Positions 52,630 through 63,764 are shown, counted from the first letter of the stretch. The stretch: DNA of 64,000 bases from Lithodes maja (GCA_037953745.1 JBAKBP010007901.1:1-64000), one strand, 5' to 3'. The notes: a model not told the origin generated them from the letters alone. Numbers and translations: made by a program.

Positions 52630-52700
52630 CGTTCATGGTCACCCCTTCGGGGATCAAGGTGTCCGGCAATATATACCGGTAGGCTATAGATAAATTCATT
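52630..52700 (+). mobile_element. RTE-type LINE 3' end fragment
   Basis: TTTCGTTCATGGTCACCCCT, then TCGGGGATCAAGGTGTCCGG and a decayed GATA-type tail, matching the 3' ends at 44640 (inverse) and 59090. Confidence 0.7.
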
Positions 52701-53040
52701 TTTGGGCTATTTCTTCCATTTTATTTATCCTGTTAAAGTGCTTGATTGATTTTTGTGCTAATGTAGTTAGTATTTGGTGTAATTTTACATATTTCAGCTA
52801 AATCTGAAGAGCACATGCAATTTATTTGTGCATGTTCAGAAAGTATTGCTGGGGAAAGGGTAAACGTATTCATCTTTTGGGGTATTTATTCTATGTTTTT
52901 ATCCTGTTTCTGTGATTGATTGAGTTTTGTGCTAATGTAGTTGGTATTTGGTATAATTTTACATATTTTAGATAAATCAGAAGTGCACATGCAATATATT
53001 TGGGCATTTTCAGTCAGTATTGCTGGGAAGCGGTTAACAT
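52697..53040 (+). repeat. Tandem pair of a ~172-180-bp repeat
   Basis: Each unit contains TGGTGTAATTTTACATATTT and TTTTCAGTCAGTATTGCTGG, ending GGTTAACAT. Further copies: 59147-59250 (partial), 61312-61375 (partial) and 61376-61555. They always lie between an RTE 3' end and the next RTE coding stretch. Confidence 0.75.
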
Positions 53041-53264
53041 ACAGTATTCATCATAGGAAGGGAAGAGGATGTGTAGCTCAGATCTTTCCCCTGAAATATG
53101 TTGTGGAGAAATATCTTGAGAAGGGACAAAAGTTGTATGCTGCCTTCATGAACTTGGAGAAGGCCTATGACAGAGTTGATAGAGAAGGTACCGGTATGTA
53201 GAAAGTACTTGGAATATACGGAGCAGATAGCAAGTTACTGAAAGCAGTGAAAAGCATGTATGAG
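53041..53264 (+). pseudogene. RTE-type RT fragment, left of the CR1 insertion
   Basis: Frame: GRGCVAQIFPLKYVVEKYLE, then QKLYAAFMNLEKAYDRVDRE, the palm with the first catalytic aspartate region degenerate, up to KSMYE. It stops where CR1 begins; the protein continues at 57906. Confidence 0.8.
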
Positions 53265-53491
53265 TACAAAGTACAAAGGAGTACAAAGGAAATCAAGCAA
53301 CAACAGGTCTAGTGACCCTTCTAGGCTGCTTGTCCTCCAAAACACTGAGGATCAAGTGTCCAAACAGTGGTTTAGAGTGGGTAAGGGAACATTGGAAAGG
53401 GAACTACTGCCCTAGAACTAATGTCCGTGGCAGGATTAGGAAGTTAGTAGGGGACAGATGGGTTAGTAACTGAGGGGGGTATACAATAAAG

Positions 53492-56400
53492 TTATTCATT
53501 TACAAACGCAGTCAGTCGCGGGTTTGATGCGAGATATTTGTCTAAGCGGAGTTTAAATGAATCGACGGTGCTGCAGTCTATAACGTCTCGGGGAAGCCCA
53601 TTCCACAAGTTGACAACTCGATTGAAGAAGAAATTCTTAGATTCGTGTGAGTTAAAAGATTTACCAATAATTTTGCAACCGTTTCCCCGCGTGTAATTAG
53701 ATTGGTCGATAGTGAAGTACTTACTACAGTTCATATTGTCGATGCCTTTGATGATTTTGAACACTTGAATTAAGTCGCCTCTTAATCTGCGCTGGGTTAA
53801 AGGAAATAGATTTAATTCTCTAAGACGCTCTTCGTATGGTTTGTTCTTTAGGCTAGGTATCATTTTGGTAACTCTACGTTGAACTCGTTCTAGCTTGTTT
53901 ATATCTTTTTGGTAATAAGGGCACCAGGATTGAACGCAGTATTCCAGAAGAGGGCGGACTAAGGAATTGTAAAGGGTTAGGATAACATCTTTGGATTTAT
54001 GCTCAAATGACCTGCCTATAAAGCCAATTATTTTGTTTGCCTTCTTAACAACTTCTGAACATTGTTGACTCGGTTTTAGGTTACTCGATATTGTTACTCC
54101 CAGATCGGTTTCTTTGTTTACATTCTTAAGCTGAGTGCCATTCATCGAATAGTTTGCTTTCTCATTTAGGTATCCGATATGTAGTACTTTACATTTATCC
54201 GCATTGAAACTCATTTGCCAAATTTGGGCCCAACATGACAATTTATCTAGATTGTGTTGCATATCGTCAACTTGTTCTTTTGAGAGTACGGCTATTTGCA
54301 ATTTTTGTATCGTCAGCAAATTTCGAGACTGTACAGGTGAGACCTCATCTATGTCGTTGATGTAAATTAGAAAGAGAATTGGTCCTAATACCGATCCCTG
54401 GGGTACCCCACTACTTACATTGGTCCATTTAGATGCCTTACCGTTTATGACTACTCTTTGCTTTCTGTCGCTGAGCCAATTTTCTATCCATTTCAACACA
54501 CCGTCTTGTATTCCATGCGCTTTTAGTTTTAGCAGTAATCGTTTGTGGGGAACTTTGTCAAAGGCCTTTTGAAAATCAAGGTATATAATATCTACAGCTT
54601 TACTCTCATCGTAGAGGTTGAAGATATCGTGGAAGAAGTCTAAGAGGTTTGTTAACCCTTGTCTAGCGGGCCCTCTGTGGCCGTTTTGGGCCTTTTCAGG
54701 CCATTCTGACAGCTATATCAACCATCAGTATGAAAGGAACTGTATTGTGCCGAAAACTAGGTGGAAATCGCTACACATTGACGTAACATACAGCTACGTA
54801 GCACTCGTGGAGCACTGACAGTGTTACCTCGAAGATGGAAGTTTAGCAGATTTTGCTACCTTGCTCACTTTTAGCGAACTATTGGTTACACTGTGATCCT
54901 CTCGCGCGGTGGGGGAACTGGAGTTAGTGTGGGCCGGGAGGCCACAGATATCGGACGTATGGATCATTACTATCCCACTCATTTTCACTCGATTTACACC
55001 ATTTTTTCACTCGTTTTTTGCCTGTTTTTTCAACTCGACTTATGTGGTGAGCCGCCTCTTTAAGGGTTAAACAGGAACGTTTTTTACGAAAGCCGTGTTG
55101 AGTATCTTTAAGTAAGTTATTTGCCTCTAAGTGATTTACGAGTCTGTCTCTTATGACCGTTTCTAGCATTTTACATACAATTGAGGTTAAGCTAATTGGA
55201 CGATAGTTACTGGGTAGGGATTTGCTGCTTTTTTTTAATATCGGTGTTACGTTGGCTAGCTTCCACTGATCAGGCATAGTCCCAGACTGCAAGGATTCAT
55301 TGAATAGCAATGTCAGTGGTTTGGAGAGCTCATCCTTAGCTTCCTTTAGAACTCTAGGTGAGATTGTATCAGGTCCAGGCGTTTTATTTACCTTGAGTTT
55401 ATCTAAACAATTCAATACTTCTCTCTCTGTAACGGTGATATTGCTTAGAACATCTGAATTATCAATCTGAATCGGCGATGGTGTAGGGATATCACTGAGG
55501 TCTTCGGTTGTAAAAACTGATGCAAAGAAGGTATTGAGGGCATTACTCATTTGTACTTCGTCTTTGGTGTATTCTCCATTTTCATCGACTAACGGTCCAA
55601 CAGTTGAAGTAACTACTTTTTTCTTTCTGATATAACTATAGAATTCTTTCGGGTTTGTTTTACTTTGATTCGCAACATGTAACTCCAGGGTCTTTTTACT
55701 TTTCTTAATTAACTTTTTGGCTTTGCGTCGTAGCTCTACAAATTTCACCCGTTCTTCGTCATTTTGTGAGGATTTTAATCTATCATTAGCAATTTTTTTA
55801 GCAAGCAGACAGTCTGAAATATCTTTATTCCACCATTTGGGCTTATCATTTTGGCCTGGACGCCGTATTTTCGATGGTATGCAGTCTTGCACTGCCTTAA
55901 GGTAAGTGGTTGTGAAACACTCCCAAGATGTATTTATGTCGTTATTGTTAGTCAGAAAGCTCCAGTCAGTTTCTTTAAGTTTTGATTTAAGTTTATGAAA
56001 ATTTGCTTTCTTGAAATTAGGGACTTTCTCAATGCTGCTATTTGATTTGTTACTAGTAAACTTTAAAGTGAAACTTATCGTACGATGGTCGCTGTTACTG
56101 AATTCATCACCAACATTCAAATTCTCTATTAATTCTTCTTTTGTTGCGAGTACAAGGTCAAGCACATTATTACCACGGGTCGGAGATTGTACAAATTGAA
56201 AAAGTGAACTCTCTTGCAAGTTAGCATAGAGGTCGTGTCCAGAGTGTGAAGTAAGAATATCGCCCCATTTAGTCACGGGTAAGTTGAAATCGCCAAGAAT
56301 TACGGTATCTTGTATGTTAGTTATTTCTGCAATTTGTTCATAAATTTCACTGTCAGTTTGCACTGATTGAGATGGGGGTCTGTATAATAAAAGCTAGTGT

Positions 56401-56706
56401 TATTTTAGTTCCTCGTTTATTATTTAATAGTACGTAAGATATGTCTATATTCGCAATTTGAGGTTTTGACATTAAGACAGGATTAAGACTTTCCTTTATA
56501 AAAAACAGAACTCCTCCTCCATTTCTATTGATCCGACTTTTCTCAAACATTGTATAACCAGGAAGCGTATATTCGGCTAAAAAGTCTCTGTCTTCCGTAT
56601 TTAACCAAGATTCTGTAATGCCGATTATATCATAATGTTCTGTAAACACGATTTCCTCTAGATCTGAAAATTTATTGCGTATGCTACGAGCATTTACATA
56701 AAACAC
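53492..56706 (-). pseudogene. CR1 ORF2: AP endonuclease and reverse transcriptase
   Basis: Pieces: 56706-56353 (YVNARSIRNKFSDLEE; TESWLN), 56363-55067 (LGDFNLPVTKWGD, SDHRT, linker, then RT KTPGPDTISP, NYRPISL, HGFRKKRSC) and 54499-53492 (GVPQGSVLGP to the C-terminus). The RT palm segment TNLLDFFHDI continues between 54651 and 54500. The FADD box is at about 54315-54330 but in a shifted frame relative to its surroundings. The frame is also broken near 56360 and by the MITE. Only DNA downstream of 55067 belongs to the LINE; the last 50 residues of the middle open frame are MITE. Confidence 0.88.
54656..55066. mobile_element. 411-bp TTAA MITE inside CR1 ORF2
   Basis: TTAA at 54652-54655 and 55067-55070; removing the insert plus one TTAA restores the CR1 reading frame across the gap. 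Both ends begin CCCTT (inverted). No coding content. The outer ends are otherwise poorly inverted, so this is a different family from the CCCCTTCAG elements. Confidence 0.85.
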
Positions 56707-56779
56707 CTTAAGAGTATTAGAGTTGGATGTTACTGATTGTGCATTGTCTGAATTTTCAGTTCGTATTTGACTTACACTA

Positions 56780-57761
56780 CCCTGTCTTGGGTCTGGTTGA
56801 CCCCGTTTTTTGAACGGAAATCCTTGACTGCATCGTTCAGCAGACGACCAAGACGTGCAGCTCCTACTTCATTGAGATGTACACCATCTCCTGAAAACAA
56901 AGATTTATCATAGTAAAAATTATCCACGTGTCGACAAAGCCGATGTTCTCCTCCCTGCAGAGTTTGGCTAGTCGGCGATTTGTACTGGTAGCTATGTTGT
57001 AGAATCGGTTTTCTACATCAATCCGGGGAACAATTCCTGAAATTAAGATTCTATTAGATTTTTCCTTGAAGGACCTGATCAGCCGCCGGTACTTGCAAAG
57101 TAGTTCCTCTGACCGCGTCCGTTGGACATCGTTAGATCCAACGTGGATGACGTATGTAGTGCTTGCGGGGGCGAGCCTGGAAACCTCTTCCAGAGCCGCA
57201 ACAATGTCGTCCACGCCGCCACCTGGGATACAGAATCGCTTTCTGGTCCTGGGTGCCCTGGCGCAGAACTCGGTTAGTTGGCCACGGACCATGGAGTCGC
57301 CCACAAGCCGAACTTCTTCCGTTTCCTCTTCCTCGTCAATAGCCAGAATTTTGAAGCGGTTTTGGCATGTTGTCGGGATGACCTTCCTGGTACTGGTACT
57401 GGATGGACATTGTTTCTCACTAACTGAAAGTTGTCCTGGGGGGGAGTGAGAGTAGAGTCATTATTATTATCTGCAACATCTAAGGTAGCTGCTTGTGTGG
57501 GTACCGGTACTGTATGCACTGGAATGGCGGTTGACATAGTAGTGATTTCTTGGGCCGAGGGCACTCCTACGTTGAGTGTGGCAAATTCTTGAAGGGATTC
57601 AAGCTTCGTAGTCAGGGCATCGATCTTGCGGTGAGCTGCATTCAATCATCCGCAATCTTCTCTCGGTGCTGGCAAAATCTACAAATTTGGACATCAGTAT
57701 CAACAAACATGGTAGGGCCAAATTTACCGGAACAACTCGTGCAGGTTCGTTGCGGCGCCAT
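56780..57761 (-). pseudogene. CR1 ORF1: zinc finger plus SGNH/GDSL esterase
   Basis: ATG at 57761. MAPQRTCTSCSGKFGP then CRFCQH form a CxxC...CxxC finger. A coiled segment follows (KIDALTTKLESLQEF), then a low-complexity linker and the esterase: GDSMVR (nucleophile Ser), HVGSNDV (oxyanion Asn) and, in another frame near 56840, SGDGVHLNE (catalytic Asp/His). Frameshifts near 57655, 57290 and 56910 inactivate it. CR1 ORF1 proteins with an esterase domain are known; their role in transposition is not settled. Confidence 0.83.
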
Positions 57762-57780
57762 GACGATATAATCACAATAT

Positions 57781-57905
57781 GCCTGAAAATCACACAAATT
57801 TATGTTAGCAAAATGGTACAATTAAAGCCTGAAAATCACAAAAAATGTATGTTAGCAATGTGATACAATTAATTCCTGAAAATCACAAAAATTTTGTTAG
57901 CAATA
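57781..57905 (-). repeat. 46-47 bp tandem repeat at the CR1 5' end
   Basis: GCCTGAAAATCAC starts at 57781, 57827 and about 57874; each unit contains TGTTAGCAA and ACAATTAA. Position upstream of ORF1 suggests a repeated promoter module. Confidence 0.75.
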
Positions 57906-58939
57906 GGGTGCAAAGGTGTCAGTATGTGTTAAGAATAAACAGAGCGAGTTCTTTGATCTGAATTTTGGGTTAAAGAAAGGGTGTGTGATGTCCCCGTGGT
58001 TGTTCAATATATACTGTACTGTATATGGATGGAGTCATAATAGAAATGCAAGGATGAGCAGTGGATGTTGGTGTACCATTAATAAGGGAAGGCAACGAGT
58101 GGAATGACAGAGTTGATAGAGAAGGTATTGTGAAAGTACTGAGAATATATGGAGTAGATGGCAAGTTGCTGAAAGCAGTGAAGAGTATGTATGAGAGTAC
58201 AAAGGTATCAGTACGTGTGAAGAATGAACAGAGGGAGTTCTTTGATCTGAATGTTTGGTAAAGCAAGGGTGTGTGATGTCCCGATGGTTGTTCTATAATT
58301 ATATACAGTATATGGATGGAGTCATAAAAGAAATACAAGGAAGAGCAGTGGATGTTTGTGTACTGCTGTTTGCTGACGATATGAACGGGAGTTGCAGTGT
58401 CTGGTAAATATGTTTGGAACAGTGTGCGAAAAATGGAATCTGAAGGTAAATGCGGGGAAGAGCAAGGTTATGGTCTTCGAAAGGGGTGAAGCCACAGAGT
58501 GTGAGGTGAAGTTGAACGGTCAGGTTATGGAGATTGTCAGCTCATTTAAGTATCTTGGCAGTGTACAGAGTAAAGATGGGAGTATGAATGAAGAAGTGTG
58601 GGAGAGGGTGCAACAGGGGAAGAGGGTTGTAGGAATGCTGAAAGCAGTAACATGAAATAGGGTGGTCAGCATGGAACTGAAGAGTCCTTGCATGACAGTG
58701 TGGTAATCCCGACACTGACTTACGGAAGCGAAGCATGGACGTTGTTGGAGAGATTCAAACCAAGAGTGAAAGGGATGGAAATGAGTTACTTGAGAAGTGT
58801 GTGCAGAGTTACATGGAGGGATAGACAGACAAATGAGGAAGTACGAGAGAGGTGTGGTGTGAGTGTACTGGAAAGTGCGAAAAAGAACACCTTGAGATGG
58901 TTCGGCCATGGAACGTATGGGAAGCGAGAGAATGACTAA
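57906..58939 (+). pseudogene. RTE-type RT, frameshifted
   Basis: Fragments: SVCVKNKQSEFFDLNFGLKK; then DRVDREGIVKVLRIYGVDGK; then LLFADDMNGS near 58368 (active site present); then 58392-58655, FGTVCEKWNLKVNAGKSKVM to the thumb; then LTYGSEAWTLLERFKPRVKG and LRWFGHGTYGK. Several frameshifts and stops. Confidence 0.82.
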
Positions 58940-59146
58940 GAGAGTGTACAAGTGAGGTGGAAGGACAGAGGGCGAAATAAACCGAGAGAGAGGTGGAAGG
59001 ATGGAGTTAAGAAGTATATGCGTGAAAGTGGTGCTGGATGGGAGGAGGGGCGTCGACTGACTGGGGACAGAGGTGCATAGGGGTGTTTCGTTCGTGGCCA
59101 ATCCTTCGGGGATCAAGGCGTCCGTCAATAGATAGATAGATAAATT
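57906..59146 (+). mobile_element. RTE-type LINE, right part, internally duplicated, 3' end with (GATA)n
   Basis: It resumes the RTE at GGTGCAAAGGTGTCAG. Near 58105 the sequence returns to an earlier part of RT (ACAGAGTTGATAGAGAAGG), so a ~200-bp segment is present twice. It ends TCAATAGATAGATAGATAAA at 59125-59146. Confidence 0.82.
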
Positions 59147-59244
59147 AATCTTTAGGGCTAGTTCTTACATTTTCTTTATCCTGTTAGTGTACTTAATTAA
59201 AAATTTTGGTAATGTAGTTGGTAATTGGTGTAATTTTACATATT

Positions 59245-59545
59245 TCAGATAAAGGATGTCAACAGAATAACAAATGATGAGCTGAAGAGACGTTTAGGTA
59301 TAAAGAGTATTAGCGAGGAGATGCGTACAAGTAAACTGGGATGGTATAGACATGAGGAGAGAATGGATGAACAAAATTGGGTGAAAAGATGCAGGTCTGC
59401 GATTGTGGAGGGAGCTGCACCAAGGGGTGGGCCGAGTAAGATCTGGAATCGGACAATACGTGCCGATCTCAAATCCAAAAACTTGACAAGTAAAGCATCC
59501 CTTAACAGGGTTGCCTGGAACGCCGCCATTAGGAAAAGAGACTGA
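59245..59545 (+). pseudogene. C-terminal RT fragment of a second RTE-like LINE
   Basis: ITNDELKRRLGIKSISEEMR, then KLGWYRHEERMDEQNWVKRC and PRGGPSKIWNRTIRADLKSK, ending at a stop at 59543. The pattern 'LxWxxHxERMD...RGxPxxxW' is the end of RTE/BovB-type RTs. It is clearly different from the other RTE copies here. Confidence 0.7.
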
Positions 59546-59591
59546 AACTGCACATCTGTGTGGAGCACTCAGTCTTAAAATGTTATGTACG

Positions 59592-61298
59592 TGTCACGAT
59601 CCAGGTTCTCAAAGACACAGGGCTCTTCAACATTGGACTAGATAATGGCAAAATGCAACAACGGTAACACTAGATCCAACCCCTGCCTTAAACACTGGAA
59701 AACAAAACACCATTACCGCCCTGAGTCGTGCCTGGACAACGAGGTATCCTATGACTCGGTAACTGGTGCACACACACTAGGGTGACGCTCGATGAAACAG
59801 CCTATTCTCAAACAGTAAAAGATTACTCGATTAGGTTACACAAAGAAAAGATAGTTAACGTGATTAATTAACGTTACGGTAGATACTCAAATAACTGGCA
59901 CTCCTGTATTAGAGAAAGTGCAATGCTAGTCCTGCAACATCAACTGGAAACTTCTGAAATAAGTCTGATGCTGGGAAGATGTTCGTAAAGAATCTTGAAC
60001 AATTATAATGCAAAATACGGGTCACAATAAATACTAGGACATATAGTAATAATAGGCAGGCGAATAATAAAGACTGCGCAAAGGTAGTAATGCTCGACAA
60101 CTAAAGAAATGCTTCGTGACACAACGCAACAGCCTACTAGGGTTGTGCAACTCAACAACAACCTCGGCTCAAAAGTGCAGTGAATAATAATGCTGCATAC
60201 ATATAATAATGGGGCTTATCTCTAACCAGTGTCTGCTCAGTTAGTAAAGTCTAGCTGGGGTATCAAGGCAGGGCAACAATGGGCGAGCATGCGGCTCGTA
60301 GCCTAACGTTGTCCGAAGGTGGTATAATGAAGATTACGTTATATGACGGGGATGCTCTCTTGATAAATCTAGGTCTCTAGTACCTAGTTCTATCCTGGCG
60401 ATCCCTCAGAAGTCAACACAAAGAGGCAGCACTATGTTGTGAGGGATAGGCTATGGCCCTCTCACACCACAGCGCTGTGCTCGCAAAGTAAACCCACCCG
60501 AAGACAACTTAGGCTCCCACAGTACCTGTCGATGTCGTGCAGGGCTTAGCTAACACTGCACACATCGGAGACAATGACACAATAACCTTACCCCTAGTCT
60601 AGCTTTAGATAACCAAGCAGAATCACTCAACACCTTGCCAGGGAGACATATACCGGTCTACAACCTTCCCGAGAGAGGACACATACGGAAAAGTCCGTCT
60701 CTCAAAAACCTCAATAAAGCCTAATACCTCCTTAACCTAATACATGGAAATCTCTGAGAGCTTCGCGTACAATACGACTGGTCGACGGTGAACGTCTATG
60801 CTGAAACCAGAAGGGATGTTGAGTTTAATAAAGATTAGAGAATGAGAAAGGAGAAGTCGAGAGAGAGAAATAGTATGCAAAGTGGCAAGTATGGGGGACA
60901 GAATTGCAAAGGATGTAGGCGATACGCGTGTCAGGCAAGCTCTGAGCTGGTAAAGAACACGATGCCGCGACGGGAAGGGACTAGTTGACCACCCGGCCGC
61001 CAACGCCGTCAGCGCCCAAGCGAGCCGCGTCATAGCTCACCCCGCTGCCAGGTGTACTCCCTCACCCTCTCTCGCTCGCCTCCCCCACAAGCAACATTTA
61101 TATTATAGCGAATATAAAATATAAGGCGCGGTCACAGACCAAAACAAAGACCATTTCTAGACTGTCTGTGGCAACACGACACTAATTAAATAAAGCAGAT
61201 CATTCTAGGACAACTGTAGCCCATCCCCCCATCCTGGCGAGCGCTAGCGAGCTGCAATGCCCCACGCAACCATTCTGCTAACGCCGGGAGGCGTCACA
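59592..61298 (-). mobile_element. Solo LTR of a third Gmr1-like subfamily
   Basis: 1707 bp from TGTCACGATCC to GGCGTCACA, flanked by TACG on both sides (59588-59591 and 61299-61302). It aligns along its length with the other LTRs, for example GGGATGCTCTCTTGA and TCCTGGCGATCC shared with element 2. No internal region remains; recombination between two LTRs is the usual cause. The perfect 4-bp duplication supports 4 bp as the family's target-site length. Confidence 0.88.
60362..60394. other. Conserved LTR hairpin, solo LTR copy
   Basis: Arms 60362-60374 and 60382-60394 form 11 of 13 pairs around the loop CTCTAGT, with the same T-T mismatch as element 2. Three pairs differ from element 2 on both sides (A-T to G-C, C-G to T-A, G-C to T-A). 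Confidence 0.75.
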
Positions 61299-61311
61299 TA
61301 CGTATGTTATG

Positions 61312-61555
61312 TATAAATCTGAAGAGCACATGCAATCTATTTAGGCATTTTCAGTCAGTATTGCTGGGTAAAGGGTTAACATATTAATCTTTGGGAGTAT
61401 TTCTTCCATTTATGTATCCTGTTAGTGAGTTTTATTGATTTCAGTTCTACTGTAGGCTAGTGGTATTTGGTGTAATTTTACATATTTTAGATAAATCTGA
61501 AGAGGACATAATTGGGCATTTTCAGTCAGTATTGCTGGGGAAACGGTTAACATAC
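61312..61555 (+). repeat. ~180-bp repeat, partial plus full copy
   Basis: Same unit as 52697-53040. The solo LTR splits this group of repeats from the copy at 59147. Confidence 0.7.
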
Positions 61556-62413
61556 TGTAGTCATCTTAGGAAGGGAAGAGGATGTGTAGCTCAGATTTTT
61601 GCCCGGAAATGTGTTGTGGAGAAATATCTGGAGAAGCGACAAAAGTTGTATGCTGCATTTATGGAGTTGGAGAAGGCCTATGACAGAATTGATAGAGAAG
61701 GTATGTGGAAAGTACCGGTACTGAGATTATATGGAGTAGATGGCAAGTTGCTGAAAGCAATGAAGAGCATGTATGAGGGTGCAAAGGTGTCAGTATGTGT
61801 GGATAATTAACAGAGCGAGTTCTTTAATCTGAATGTTGGGTTAAAGCAAGGGTGTGTGTGATGTCCCCATGGTTGTTCAATATATACCGGTACAGTATAT
61901 GGATGGAGTCATGAAAGAAATACAAGGAAGAGCAGCGGATGTTGGTGTACCGCTGATAAGGGAAGGAACCGAGTGGAAGTTGCCTCAACAGTACAGTACC
62001 GGTACTACTGTTGCTGACAACACAGTTCTGATGAGCGATAGTGAATGGGAGTTGCAGGGTCAGGTAAATATGTTTGGAACAGTGTGTGAAAAACGGAATC
62101 TGGAGGTAAATGCTAGGAAGAGCAATATTATGGTCTTTGAAAGGGGTGCATCCATAGAGTGTGAAGTGAGGTTGAACGGCTATGAAGAATGTCAGCTCAT
62201 TTAAGTATTTGGGCAGTGTGTTGAATAAAGATGTGAGTAGGCCTATGGATGAAGAAATGTGGGAGAAAGTGTAACAGGGGAAGAGCGTTGTAGGAACTCT
62301 GAAAGCAGTAAGAAGAAATAGGGTGGTCAGCATGGAAGTAAAGAAGTCCTTGCATGACAGTGTGGTAATCCCGACATTGACTTATGGGAGGGAAGCACGG
62401 ACGTTTCTGACTG
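61556..62413 (+). pseudogene. RTE-type LINE RT fragment
   Basis: 61460-61810 is open: GRGCVAQIFARKCVVEKYLE, QKLYAAFMELEKAYDRIDRE, then GVDGKLLKAMKSMYEGAKVS. Then come a stop and shifted pieces: GLKQGCV, SPWLFNIY, DNTVLMSDSEWELQG and the thumb region to about 62413, where it ends abruptly without its 3' tail. Confidence 0.8.
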
Positions 62414-62504
62414 GGATTGATCATTGATAATCATCGGTTATGCTAGTTGGAAAATTAGTGGGGTAGAATGTAGAGTTCAGGTGTACCGCCAGCCTTGTTT
62501 ACAC

Positions 62505-62670
62505 TACGCGAGCGGCGGCGGACGCTGGCCATCATGGTCCCGTCTATTTGACTGCTTTTGGATACAATAATAGGTTGAGGGGGTCCACCCCCCGCCATGA
62601 CATATTGTCATCATCATATATATTGCCAGCAGGAGGCAAATAACCGAAAAAAACGCCTTCAAAATAGACG
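62505..62670. repeat. Foldback repeat R6, left copy
   Basis: Contains GTCCCGTCTATTTGACTGC, TGGATACAATAATAGGTTGA and a TTCAAAATAGAC inverse near 62659. It is directly repeated at 63765-63990 on the other side of the MITE. Confidence 0.7.
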
Positions 62671-62677
62671 CGAACTA

Positions 62678-63744
62678 AAGGCTGGTTCACACATAGCCGA
62701 GTCGGTGCGCGAGTCCAACACGAGTGATGAAATTTTGCTATTCAGCAATGACTCGTCGATACTCCTCAACACTCGTATAGACTCGTGCTATGCTCGTGTA
62801 TACTCTTTGTTTACTCGACACACTCGTGGGTACTCGCCACGGGGTCCAAAAATTTCATGCATGCATGACATTTTTTGGCCCCGTGGCGAGTACCCACGAG
62901 TGTGGCCTAAATACGTGTAGACTCATGTACATACGTGTTAACTCGTGTTTGACTCTGAATAACTCTTCGTTATTCGTGTTAACTCGTGTTGACTCGTGTA
63001 AACCTGTGTAACACTCTTTGGTGATTCGTCGCTTTTCGTCATCATTTCGACGTTGACGAAGCAACACGTGTCTACACGCAACAACACGTATGTAACACAC
63101 ATGCAACACGTATCAACAAGAGTAGAAAGCACGAATGTGAGTGCCAAAATTTGGTGCCCCCATGATGCCAGAGTTTACACGATTCAAACACGAGTGAAAA
63201 CACGAGTAAACAAGAGTAAACACGATCCACTGAGAAAAAAACACGAGTGTAACACGGAAAAGCAAGTGTCATTTGAAATACCGTTATTTAAAAAATGTAG
63301 GATGAATCAACAAGAGTTTACACGAGTTTACACGGATATAACACGAGTCAACACGTGTGCAACAGAGATCCAAAGAGAGTCAACGCGTTGTCTTTGGTGT
63401 TGATTCGTATAAGAATCGTGTTGATCCGTGTAACAATCGCGTTGACTCGTGTTAGACTCGACCATACTCTTTGTTTACGTGCCCTGGAATGTGGCCATTA
63501 TTTTTCAAATTTTTGTCACTCGTGTTGGGTTCGTGTTAGACTCGTTTTGACTCTCAGTACTCGTACAGACTCTTGCATGAACACGTGTTGACTCATATTG
63601 ACTCGAGTTAACTCGTGTTACACTCTCCTTGACTCGGGAGCAATTGCTACTCGCGGCCGACTCAGCCTCCAGCGATGGCGATAATCGACGAGTGTGACTC
63701 GTGTTGGACTTGCGCACCGACTCGGCTATGTGTGAACCAGCCTT
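62678..63744. mobile_element. 1067-bp MITE packed with ACTCGTGTT/AACACGAGT words
   Basis: TA at 62676-62677 and 63745-63746. Terminal inverted repeats of about 49 bp with one mismatch start AAGGCTGGTTCACACATAGC. The interior is made largely of 8-10 base words, ACTCGTGTT in 62700-63020 and 63400-63700, and the inverse AACACGAGT in 63060-63360. No ORF is meaningful; all frames through it are by-products of the words. Confidence 0.85.
62820..62903. repeat. 84-bp palindrome inside the word-array MITE
   Basis: The outer 25 bp of each arm are perfect inverses (ACACTCGTGGGTACTCGCCA on the left). The centre is the self-complementary TGCATGCATG with A/T-rich shoulders. Confidence 0.85.
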
Positions 63745-63764
63745 TAACCATGGTGATCGACATG

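Larger units (their letters stand above)
53265..57905 (-). mobile_element. CR1-type LINE, near full length, inserted in the RTE copy
   Basis: About 4.64 kb on the minus strand, or about 4.23 kb without the 411-bp MITE at 54656-55066. The 3' end has short repeats (CTTTGTACTC, TTTGTACT) instead of poly(A), as CR1 elements do. The 5' end has a 46-47 bp tandem repeat (57781-57905). ORF1 encodes a zinc finger and an SGNH esterase; ORF2 encodes endonuclease and RT. Both are broken. Confidence 0.87.
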
